The notes under the pieces are model-generated. The model was given only the letters and a program-made list of their open reading frames with translations. It was not told the DNA's origin and did not search any database. A program made the translations under genes and the position numbers. Source: Dinochytrium kinnereticum (lineage: Eukaryota > Chytridiomycota > Chytridiomycetes > Chytridiales > Chytridiaceae). From it: DNA of 23,813 nt. How positions within the stretch are numbered: the stretch's first letter is position 1; each line of letters starts with the position of its first letter. Where the stretch lies: positions 1 through 23,813 of the forward strand of contig JADGJT010000351.1 of NCBI GenBank assembly GCA_027604005.1, read 5' to 3'. Shown piece after piece: positions 1-9,512 of this stretch.

Positions 1-294
1 CGGAGCGATGAAAGCGCGTCGGCACTTTTAAAGGTAAATCATACTGTGAAATCGCCGACAGGACTGAATATTTCACATGAGGAGGAGGAGTAGGCATCCG
101 GGTAACCTCCGTGACTGTTGATGGTTCCAGGCTCAACACTTTTGTAACATGCACATAGTACATTCGCCACTATTACAGTTTCATTCCTTCCGTGGGGCAC
201 TGTTGGTGGGCCCTTCTTGCCAATTTTTTTCTTTGTTAAGATATGACGACGGAACGTTGTAGGAAGGTGGATCAGATGGGCACGCGGTTGACAT
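1..294 (-). CDS. Probable 5' end of an unrecognised protein-coding gene, leaving the window
   Basis: Reading leftward from an ATG at 294, the frame is open (it begins MSTACPSDPPSYNVPSSYLN). It then needs an intron with donor GTGCCC at 200. Two acceptors, at 115 (CAACAG) and at 139 (AAAAG), restore the same open frame, which runs to the window edge with a Pro/Thr-rich then hydrophobic stretch (MPTPPPHVKYSV followed by LSAISQYDLPLKVPTRF). An unbroken frame up to the edge, plus a pyrimidine/purine-biased leader just upstream, suggests a real gene whose 3' part lies outside. I do not recognise the family. The alternative is a chance open frame of about 45 codons after the intron, so this is a tentative model. 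Confidence 0.35.
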
Positions 295-925
295 CGTTGA
301 AGATGAATACTGTCCTTTTCTCTCCTTTTTTTTTTCTCTATCTTTTTTATTTCTCTTGTGGCTGTTGGTTTTTGTCGCAGTTTTTGTGAAGTGATAATGA
401 TTGTAATAGTGGGTGTCAATGTTGTTAAATGGATATTCTCAACTTTGCTTCTTCAATACGCGGAACCCATGTGGACGAAGTGATGAAATGAGTGGGATTC
501 AACAAGCGTAAACTCAAACAAAAAAAAAACAAAAAAACAAAACAAAAAAACAACTATAAACCACATGAACGTGAGAATAACGTCCAACATCTATTTGATA
601 GTAGTGTTGCGATCACCGTCATTTGGTTTCAGGCTTCAAACGGGTTTAGAGACGGCCTAGTGTTGCCTAATGTCCATTAAACAGTAAGAGCGCGTGGCAA
701 GGCCTCTAACTTCTCTTGGGCCAATAAGCAAAACAAATTCATTACCGTTGCAGATTGCGTTCCAACAACAACCAACAAAACATACACTCCCCCTCTTCCA
801 TGCCCTTCCAACAAAAATCAAAAAACCAGACCCGCCCCGCCCTTCACCCCTCACCCTGACCCCCAGAAAAAAAAACAAAACAAAGCAAACAGTAATAACA
901 AAAAACAAAAAAAAAAGAAACTCTC
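295..925. other. Intergenic region with A-rich tracts
   Basis: About 630 bp between the RMC1 stop and the start of the left-edge gene. It holds two A-rich, C-interrupted runs (about 517-553 and 866-920). The right one is T-rich on the RMC1 sense strand just after its stop, as expected for a 3' end region. The left one may act as a nucleosome-poor poly(dA:dT) tract upstream of the leftmost gene. A CCAAT pentamer occurs near 720 on the + strand. Open frames here are short and compositionally biased. I see no convincing gene or RNA. Confidence 0.6.
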
Positions 926-3900
926 CTAAATCCCCTCCATCTCAACCACCTCCCCCCAAACCTCCCTAAAGATGCTTACAAACCTCATCAAATTCCCAAC
1001 CACCCCATCCTCACAGCTCTCGCTCGATAAAACGCTTGAAGCCATAGGATCCATGTCACTATGAATGGAGGCCACGGCTGGAATGAGGTCGCGGTCTTCC
1101 AGCTCTTTGAAGACGTTGAGGAAGTGGGTTGTGTCGGTGGAGTTGTAGGAGACTTCGAGAAGTTGGGTGGGGTTGGTTGATGGGAGGGTTGAGGTTTGGA
1201 TTGCATGGTGGAGGGCTTCCAAGGGCTGGGTGGGAGTCAAAGGGAGGTTGGTACCAATGAGGATAAATAGAAAGATGGTTGGAGAGGAGCAATCATCAGT
1301 AAGGGGAAAAAACCACGAAACCACCTTCCCCATGCACCTCTAAAAAAAAAAAAAACAATCGTAAAACTCACCCTCCCCTCCTGAATCAAAACCTCCACGA
1401 GTTCCTCATGCATCCCCAACCGTCCCAACATGGCCATCCCCATCTCCATAACATCCTCCCTGACACCACCTCCACCATCTTCTCTCCCAGCATGAATCAA
1501 CAGCATCGCCACACCCGCAGAGGCAGGTATGACTCCTGACGAGAGGAATTGCTGTAACTCTGCCATGTGATTGGATTTGAGAAGAAGTGTGGCGAGGAGC
1601 TCGGCGTGGAGACTTAGGGTTGGGAGGTTGCGGGTTGAGGTGGAGGCGATGAATTCTGTTAGGCAGGATTGGAGGTAGCGCGTTGGGACGGCCTAACCGA
1701 AAAAAATGGTTACGGTAATAATTGAAAGATCAGTCCAGCAGACAAAAGAATGAAGAATATAAAGAAATCAAAAAGCAAGAGGGTATGAAAAACCAAACAA
1801 AGCGTAAACCCGAAGCCCTCTTCGTACCTTATCCTCCGCTAAAGGCTTAAACACAAACAAATACATATCCTCCAACCCAACACTTCCCGCTGCAAGATCC
1901 CCCGTTTCCGGCGGCACCGGCGACGCAGAGGCTGAAGTTGATGCTGAGGAGGATTCTGGTAAGGCTAGGCTGCTACCTCCACCACCACCGAGGAAGACTA
2001 ATGGGCGCTTTTTAGAGGAAGACCTACGACGGACTGGTGATGAGGTGCGTGAATGGGGAGTTCGGGAGAGGCTTGTGACGGAGGAAGTTGAATTCGAGCG
2101 GGAGAGGCTGGAGGGCATTTATAGATTTTGGTTAGAAAACACATACAAAAGCATGTATGAGAGATCTGTACGAAGATGCAAAAAAAAAAATTAAATAATT
2201 CAAAATACTGTCATTACATAACCAAATAAGGTACAAAATAAATAAATAATAATAACACAATAATAAAACACATCTCACCCAATCCCAGCACTAGCATTTA
2301 ACGGTCCCGCATTCTCATTAACCAACGCAAAAGCCGCTCGAACAGTTCCCAACGGTGCCCTCCCCTGAATCATCCCCCTAATAACTCTAACAGCCAACTG
2401 TGAAGCAGCTCGATTAGACCTCCTGAATAAAAACTCCAGGATCCGAAGATCATTCCACTTGGATTGAATTCGGAGGTCGGATACAATGTCGTGAAGGTTT
2501 AGACAGATCTGGTAGAACGTGCCTGATGATGGGCTGAGGATAAAGTCGGGGGAGAAGGGTTGCCAGCTTTCTAGGTCTGTGTCAATATAAGAGATTAGAT
2601 GGTGGGCCTTCTTTGCTGTCATTATTGAAGGGAGGTGGTGCGTTAAGGGTAATTCCTAGACTCACAAAAATCGGATTTGTGTGTGCCAAAGGTATCGATT
2701 TCGCGGTAAGGAAGTATCTTTGACTGATTAGGACTCAGAGATCCTGTAATATCGTAGATGGCGGAAGTCTGATTACAACCGATTAGAAATCTATATCTGT
2801 AGGAACCTGGCAAAGATGGGTTCGTACCTTGGCATACAGGCTATGCACTATGATAAGGTTGTCGACCTCCGAAATTAAGAAAGGGCCGGGTTTCTCAAGA
2901 TTTATAGTGTATTCTAGTTTATGAGAAGATTTTGACGAGATTCGGTAGAGAAGGAGGGATGATTCCTTTTCGCCAACATCGATAAATGCGCAATAAATCC
3001 TATCGTAACTACACATATAATTAAATAACAACTCCCATGAGCTCAAACAGAAATAAAAAGGATGAGAATATTTTAAAAAAAGGCCTTACATTGACAAAAG
3101 AAATAGGTTCTTTCTGAGCACCCCACTACCTGTCTTTTGAATGTTCTTTCCAAGAATGTCCAGAGATGGTAGCTGCAAAACCTTGTAGTCCTTTTTGATG
3201 TAGAAAAGGTAAAGCGGTCCAGCCCCACTTGATAAAATAAGAAACTTGTGCTCTGGCTTCATGAAAACTGTCAATGCACGATTCGAGAAGGGACGAGACG
3301 CACCGAGTAAATGTACCAATTGATGTTTAAAAAGATGCTCTTGCGGTATACAAAGATTTTTCTGCTCTTGCTCATCTAGGAAGGAACGTAAGGAAATGTA
3401 GGGCGGTAAGAAGGTAGTTTCTCACAGAATAGAAGTCAACAGCCGTCCGACTAATAATGATGAATTCGTTATGATATGTCCATTCAAATCCCAGGATCAC
3501 ATCTGATGATTTCGCATCCTTGAAGACACTATTCACCACATTAAGAGTATCATCTTTGACCGCATAAATATCCTAAAACAGCCGCGAGGGTGTTAATGAA
3601 AATCACAGTCAGCAGCATGTCAAAACCCACAATAGTTTTTGCGGATGATACCAATCCAATATGAGTATCACTTGGAGAAAGCTTTACATGTCGGATGTTT
3701 CCTTTGTTTGAAGGCGTGCTGGGAATTCATAGTTCATGTTTGGGTAAGGCATGACGCTTTCGTTGGACACACCTTAACAGCCTTTCAGACGATGCAGGCT
3801 TGCTAGTGATGGAATAAACAACAATTCCTTGAGCTGGATCTACGACGAGTATTTGCTCGCGGGATGGATCGTAGGTCAGGTGAGTATGGTCATGGCGTTC

Positions 3901-4029
3901 CAGGTTCTCAACCACGGGGTTTAAAACCAGCCATCCAGTGGCCATGCGAAAATATTTTCTGAAAGCGAGTAAAACTTGATGCTGATTACTATACTGTAAT
4001 TCGTCTATTACAAAGGTTTGGGTTGGCAT
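926..4029 (-). CDS. RMC1: RMC1/Mic1 homologue, regulator of the Mon1-Ccz1 Rab7 exchange factor
   Basis: Animal RMC1 (C18orf8) is the third subunit of the Mon1-Ccz1 complex, which activates Rab7 on late endosomes. My model has 11 exons and about 755 residues (human about 657). Introns by position: 1226-1371, 1693-1827, 2108-2278, 2616-2665, 2769-2827, 3009-3089, 3268-3299, 3376-3425, 3573-3630, 3719-3772. Matches to the animal protein run in order along its length: an N-terminal beta-propeller with SSAKTIDIYAV and ILGFEWTYHNEFIISRTAVD, then NINWYIYS, then VDNLIIVHSLYAK followed by TSAIYDI, then WQPFSPDFILSPSSGTFYQI, and the helical Mic1 domain ending near FREVWGEVVEMEGI. A Ser/Arg-rich, low-complexity insert lies near 1990-2100. 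The weakest junction is the 32-nt intron at 3268-3299: the better donor (GTGCGT, four bases upstream in the transcript) gives the wrong frame. Family identity is firm; exact exon ends are less so. Confidence 0.85.
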
Positions 4030-4239
4030 AGTTTACATATGCGTGGGTACAGAGGGGAGGTGCAGTTATGGTGAATCGCGGTGAATGGTGATAGTTTGAG
4101 GAATGCAGAGTTGAGAATTCACGATGCTGGCCTTTCACCTCCATTAGCCGTATCGAATATATGATCCCAAAAGAAGTAGAACCCAATGCGATCTCCAGTA
4201 TCAGTGTCCAGTTTTTGCAAGTCAAAAGGTATTTCAGTT
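4030..4239. other. Spacer between TIM10 and RMC1 (probable RMC1 promoter)
   Basis: About 210 bp separate the TIM10 stop from the RMC1 start, both on the minus strand, so it should hold the TIM10 3' end and the RMC1 promoter. A short direct repeat GGTGAAT occurs near 4070-4088. No TATA box or other clear element was seen. Confidence 0.4.
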
Positions 4240-4605
4240 TTACTTCTGCTGGTAGGCAACGTTCAACTCATTTCCTTTCTTGTCCATGAAAGCTTTCGAC
4301 ATGAACCACTTGGACACACATCGATCAACGCAAACTGATTCTCCCTTATTAAGCTCGCCATCTTGGTGGTAGTGCGGCGATATGCATTTCTTGTGGCATG
4401 TGAAGGAGATTCTACAGGAAATGGTTATCTTTCAACGATTCCTTTCACACCAATCAATATCAACCTTCTCTTCACATCCGCCTCAATTTCCTGTAGAAAA
4501 AAAATAAAGCTTCAGTAAAGAACTGCATTAACATCGTATCTTGAGGCTTACCATCAGGAACTCTGCCTGCCACTCGGGGATGTTTTGTAGCATTGAGGGA
4601 TCCAT
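4240..4605 (-). CDS. TIM10: Small Tim chaperone, Tim10 type (mitochondrial intermembrane space)
   Basis: An 83-residue protein in three exons. Small Tims form a Tim9-Tim10 hexamer that carries hydrophobic precursors from TOM to TIM22 or SAM in the intermembrane space. The twin CX3C motif is visible: CHKKC, a 17-residue spacer, then CVDRC. The spacer contains GELNKGESV, close to the GELNKxES block typical of Tim10. Introns lie at 4412-4464 and 4491-4551, leaving a middle exon of only 26 nt (4465-4490) that encodes most of EIEADVKR. The spliced length is an exact multiple of three and starts [16 protein letters not shown]. No presequence is expected, since import uses the Mia40 disulfide route. 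It is too small and too split to appear as one open frame. Tim10 is preferred over Tim9, Tim8 or Tim13 because of the ELNKGE block. Confidence 0.85.
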
Positions 4606-4670
4606 TTGTGGAGTGTTTGAAAAAGTCAAAAAACTTTAGTGCAATAACCAGACAATTCCTTTACTAGAGG
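4606..4670. promoter_or_regulatory. 65-bp divergent intergenic region (TIM10 / ELP2)
   Basis: TIM10 starts leftward at 4605 and ELP2 starts rightward at 4671, so both promoters and both leaders must share 65 bp or overlap the neighbouring gene. The stretch is AT-rich, with a small inverted repeat AAAGT/ACTTT around a CAAAAA loop. No TATA or CCAAT element is evident. Promoter function is inferred from layout only. Confidence 0.45.
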
Positions 4671-7600
4671 ATGTCTGAGATCAACCTAGACTTTGTATCG
4701 ATAGCATGCAACAGGACCGGATCTTGCGCGGACTGGTCGCAGGATGGAACAGGCGTTATCTATGGAGGCGGACAGTTTGTTTGCACATATGACCCAAAGG
4801 TCTCCTCATTCTCTTTTCTTGGTGGTTTTGTTCTCGTCCGACTTGCTGGAGAGCAATGGGAGCTGATGTTTTTGCATGCAGGATGCGAGTCGTCGTGGAA
4901 TTTCTGAGACTTTGAGAGGGCATAAGGGTAGGGTGAATGCGGTCAAGTTTTTGCGTCGTGGAAAGCATGAGGACCAGCGCGAAGTTGGGTTTGTTTCGGG
5001 ATCCGCCGATGGGACCTGTAGGATTTGGAGAAAGGGAATAGAGGTGAGCACTAATTTTGATTCGGTTATATTCACTCCTGATTCATTTCTCTTAGGGATG
5101 GGTTTCGACAGCGGAACTCAGCGGCCATACTGAGAGTGTGAATGCAATTGGTGTTGCTCGTGGTCTTTCTATTCCTGGTACCCATGACTTCATTGCCACA
5201 GCATCCGCTGATGGAAGTGTGAGAATATGGCAAACTCTGTATAATGGAAAAGAAGGTTTTTTTTTTGTTTTTTTGATGTTGTTTTTGATTAGCCTGCCTT
5301 TAACTCACTCACAAAAAAACATTTCTTTGAAGATGCCGCGGAATGCATTCAGATTATCCCATTCAAAAGCAAGTTTTGCCTTGCACTTGATTTTGCTTTC
5401 CTTCCTGGCACTGAAGGTATACATCTTTGTTTCCCTTTTGTTGCCAAAAATGAAATCCATTCGCAGTCCCTTTTCTGATCACGGGCGGAACCGACTGCTT
5501 GATAACCCTTTTTGCTAAAACAACTGCAAAGGTGACTTGATATTTGGTTTTGATTGTCTTTCTAACGGAATTCGCAGTTCGACCAGCTTTTAACTTTGCA
5601 AGGCCACACCGACTGGATTCGGTCAATTGATATTACTACATTTACTGCCACCGAGAACAACAGCGCAACTCTGCCCGAATTTTCCGATGGTGATATTCTT
5701 ATCGCGTCGTCCTCTCAGGATAAGACAATTAGGCTGTGGAAGATTACTTCAAGCGTTTCCAGAAACTCATCTAATGCAGCATCGGATGGGTTTGATTCCA
5801 TGTTGGCATCTCTTTCCGGCGGCTCGTGAGTATCCCGTTCGATCAATATGTTTGTTCGGAAGTTAATCTTTACCTCGGTTTGTTATTGTAGGCAAGAAGG
5901 TGGCGTTAAGCTGAGCACTAAGGCGCATATGTTTTCGATTGATACTACTTCTGGGTATTCCTTTTATTTTTACTTTTGCGCATGCTTAATGCTTATTGAT
6001 TGAAGTCCAAAAATGTTTTCTGCTCTATTCGACTCACTGCTCTTTGGCCACGAGGATTGGGTTCATAGTGTGTGTTGGCATCCTCCCCAATGGAAAAAAG
6101 ACGGTAAGTTTATCTAGGTAAGATCGGCGTATAATCTAATGTTCTGGCAGTTTCTAAGCACCACCAACCACTCTTCCTTCTGACATCTTCTGCCGATAGA
6201 AGCGTTTTAACCTGGAGCCCATACGGCGGTGGAGGAATTTGGGTAACAGAGGTTAGAGTTACGGCCATTTCAATCAATTCTGTTTTTGTTCTTGCTTACT
6301 CTAATAAACACGTTTAAGGCACGGCTGGGAGATGTCGGCGGAGCAACGCTAGGTTATTATGGGGCGGTTTACAGCAATGACGGCAAATGGATACTCGCTC
6401 AAAACTACCTTGGTGCGCTTAATACATGGCAGTTGGTGTCGCCAGGTATTAGTTGCTGTAATCTTTAGGAACATTAATTTTAAATTATCCTGCTATCGTT
6501 TCTTTCCTTTCTTGTTCACAGATCAACAAATTTGGCAACCTTTTTCTAGTCTAAGCGGCCATTCTGCGGCCGTGAAGGGATTATCTTGGGACCCGTCCGG
6601 CTCTTATTTCGCCTCGACTAGGTCAGGAATTAATCTCTGCCATTGCCGAAGAAACCCTTATTTTGATGCAGTTTGGATCAGACCACACGCTTGTTCAGCA
6701 CCTGGAAGAGAGAAGACCAAGTTACCTGGCATGAAATCAGTCGGCCCCAGATCCATGGCTATGATTTGAACTGCATTAGCTTTTTCAAAAAGTTTTCTTT
6801 TGTTTCGGGTGCCGATGAAAAGGTAATCAATATATTTGAAAGTCCTCCTTACTTATATTTTTGATCTCCATAGGTCCTCAGAGTATTTGAAGCACCAAAG
6901 GCATTCACGAGTGTTTACAATGGCCTCGCGAATCCTGATTCTACCCTTTCGGAAAATGATCCCGAGGTTTAATGACTTCTTCAATCCTTGTTAATTATTT
7001 ATTAGAAGTCTCGAGTAATCACCGCCAGCGTTCCAGCTCTGGGATTGTCCAACAAAGCCGTCTCTGATAATGGTTAGCCTGAAAAAGTTATGACTGCGCT
7101 AAGAAGACGTTTCCCAATAGTTGAGTTCTCGAATTCCACGGAAAGTCTGGTTGAAGTTCGCACGGACTCTCCGCCCTTTGAACAGTTTTTGATGCAGCAT
7201 TCCCTTTGGCCAGAGACAAATAAGCTGTGAGTGATATATTATATGCCTTACGGAGTTGCTTTTTTTGCTTCTTTTTTTTCTTGAGTGTTATGTTGATCAT
7301 TGCTTCTCTAAGGTATGGACATGCGTTCGAGCTGATTTGCGTTACTTCCAATCACTCAGGTACACTTATCGCCTCAGCATCTAAGGTTTGGAACAGCACA
7401 ATAATTACCTTCTTCTGAGTCTTTTTAGGCGACCAAGCCTGAGTTTGCTGCTCTTCGTGTATGGTCTACAGCCAACTGGAAGGAAGTCACTACCCCGTTA
7501 ATGTCTCATTCTCTCACCGTGACCGACATTAAATTCTCTCCAAATGATGAATACCTTCTCTCAGTTGGGAGAGATAGAATGTGGTCGTTGTTTCGTAAAA

Positions 7601-8299
7601 CTCAGGATGGTAGTTCAGTTTTTTGTACATCTGGTACTAAGGAGTCTTTTAAGGATCAGCATTTGAACTTGCAGCATCAAGTGGCTCCCACTCTCGCATT
7701 GTCTGGACGTGCGCCTGGACAGCCTGTGGAAAGTATTTCGGAACAGCATCTCGTGACAAAACGGTGAGTTCATATGCTCCAATTATTAGGCTTAGCCATT
7801 TTCTTGGCCTTGCTTTTCTAATCGTCGCCCTATGCATCATCTTAGGTCAAAATATGGAAGCTCTCTAATGTCTTGAGCGGGGATAAGAATGCAGTTGCAA
7901 CTTTATCATTCGATGTCGGCGCCGTATCTATCGCCTTTTGTAATACTGAAGGAGCCAGGTATCTTTATTCTCTTAAGCTGTTCTTAGCTGTCCTAGGGAT
8001 ACACTAGCCGTTGGATTAGAAAACGGTATAATCCACACCTTTGTGTCCAAACAAGACGGAGAGGAAAAATCATGGGTGCCATATACACTAATTCCATTAA
8101 TGTAAGATGGCCGTTGGTGAAGACCTCCCTTTTTAACACGCATTAAAGGTATGGTCATGCTCAGCCTGTGAGCGTTGTTGCATGGAAACCGCATACGGAA
8201 GGAGATGGGGATGCAAAGAAAGTCATGCTCGCTTCGGCATCGGAGGACCATAGTGTTCGATTGTTTTCGTTTCCCATCCATGCTATTTCGTCAATATAA
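4671..8299 (+). CDS. ELP2: Elongator complex subunit 2 (WD40 protein)
   Basis: Elp2 is the twin WD40 propeller scaffold of Elongator, which makes the cm5U-type modifications of wobble uridine in tRNA. Many exons join into one frame of roughly 790 residues. Repeats are seen at [62 protein letters not shown] and [11 protein letters not shown], ending with [11 protein letters not shown]. Elp2 signatures are present: [35 protein letters not shown], and [20 protein letters not shown]. An apparent in-frame stop near 7076 is removed by a 46-nt intron at 7073-7118 (GTTAGC...AATAG). Three introns end in AAG (before 6006, 7314 and 8149). The start at 4671 is the first ATG and gives the expected N terminus. 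The 3' end lies 18 bp from the oppositely oriented ataxin-3 gene, so the two messages must overlap. Confidence 0.93.
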
Positions 8300-8317
8300 A
8301 GACTTTTGTTACGCTCG

Positions 8318-9257
8318 TCATTTCTTTGCAAACATCTCCAATCGCTTTCTCCGCAGATCATCCGCGGACAACTCCTTAGGTGGCTCCTGCGCTGCAGAAG
8401 ACGAAGAGGACGCAGCGTTTCCTGGCAGCGAGTCCAGAATCGCTCTCTCGAGATCGGCGTCATATTCATCCATGAACCCGCTTTTCTGTCCTTCCACAGT
8501 GCCGGCCATCGACATTGCTATTGCCTTTGCCAGATCGTCCTCGCTCCCAGAAGTATTCATCGCATAGTTGCCGGGTTGAGGGCTGGGACATTCATCGGCA
8601 GCAACATCTCCATCGCAAATAGGTATATCTCCGTTTACAACAAATACGCTGTACCCGTCCGACTCAAACTGCTTCAGAAGGAGAGACAAATACATCTCGG
8701 AAACATGGGTTGGTTGATTCTTGGTGCTATCCAGATTGTACCATCGTTTCCGCGAGGAGCCGAATCTACGAATGCAGAACCAGTGTTGCTCAAAGTTTAG
8801 GATGAATGCTTTCTGGCTGGCGGGATCCTCTCTTGCCTCGGCGTTTTCGGAAGAAGTGATGGGACTGAGTTTAAGGTTCCACACCTCCAAAGCTTTTTCC
8901 ATGACTTGAACGCTAAAGAACCCGCTGTCGTCAAAGTTGTAGGACCCATCCTTGAGGTATTTTTTGTAATCTGAGTTCTGCTGAAGACTTTCGTCTGCTT
9001 GCATCATCTAGAACAATAACAAAAAGCATGAGTTAAGTGCGCCAGGTGATGAATGAGATACCTCCAATTCTCTTTCGTCGAGCTCTCTTCCGAGCGATGA
9101 TAGATCCACCGCGGTGAAGTACGGGCCCTGCAGGAGGCAGTTCAAAGCGTGCTGCGCACATAGCTATTTGATGCGTCAGCCACACGCGTAGCGCCACGTC
9201 GCTCACCTGGCCCTCCTGCTTCTCATGAAAGATAAGCCCCAATGAAACCAGGTCCAT
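8318..9257 (-). CDS. ATXN3: Ataxin-3 family Josephin deubiquitinase
   Basis: A 280-residue cysteine protease that trims ubiquitin chains, acting with p97/VCP in protein quality control. There are three exons, with introns at 9008-9061 and 9164-9206. The Josephin domain begins IFHEKQEGQLCAQHALNCLL. Catalytic Gln14 and Cys19 are seen, His126 is in FEQHWF and Asn142 in WYNLDS, so the active site is intact. The linker and tail hold two ubiquitin-interacting motifs (about residues 206-219, SEDDLAKAIAMSM, and 232-245, YDADLERAILDSL). The basic C-terminal stretch DDLRRKRLEMFAKK resembles the VCP-binding region of human ataxin-3. There is no polyglutamine tract. An in-frame TGA directly precedes the ATG at 9257, which fixes the start. 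Confidence 0.94.
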
Positions 9258-9512
9258 TCAGTGCGATGGGTGTCGGCGGACACGACGAGGATGAGGGGGC
9301 GATTCTTGACAGTCTGACGGAGTTTTGGCCACCTTTTGTTACCCCTCAATGGATCATATGGATCCAATTTTCACAAAAAAAAGGAAAATAGACGACGTAA
9401 GTCGATGTTGTCCCGCCTCCCGTCGCATTCGAAGGCTCTTGCACCGCTTGCGACGCGTCGCCAATTGAACCTTTGCCGTCCCTTCTTTCTTCACCTGCAG
9501 CCTCTCGCCAGA
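9258..9512. promoter_or_regulatory. Divergent spacer and pyrophosphatase leader, with a possible 5'UTR intron
   Basis: The 255 bp between the ataxin-3 start and the main pyrophosphatase ATG should hold both promoters. Within it, GTAAGT at 9397 and a pyrimidine-rich TTCTTTCTTCACCTGCAG ending at 9500 look like an intron donor and acceptor (104 nt) in the pyrophosphatase leader. An ATG at 9405 inside that segment is in frame with the main ATG at 9513, with no stop between. Splicing would remove it; retention would add 36 residues. Confidence 0.45.

Noticed and set aside
39..419. Continuous 126-codon minus-strand open frame
   Set aside because: Its N-terminal half is low-complexity Lys/Arg/Thr and it shares no family pattern. 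The spliced frame starting at 294 is more protein-like.
492..969. Lys- and Pro-rich small open frames on both strands
   Set aside because: They arise from A-rich and C-rich low-complexity DNA, have no conserved content, and lie in the intergenic region.
7073..7118. Possible premature stop (pseudogene) in ELP2
   Set aside because: A 46-nt GT-AG interval with a CTAA branch-like site removes the stop and restores conserved Elp2 sequence on both sides.
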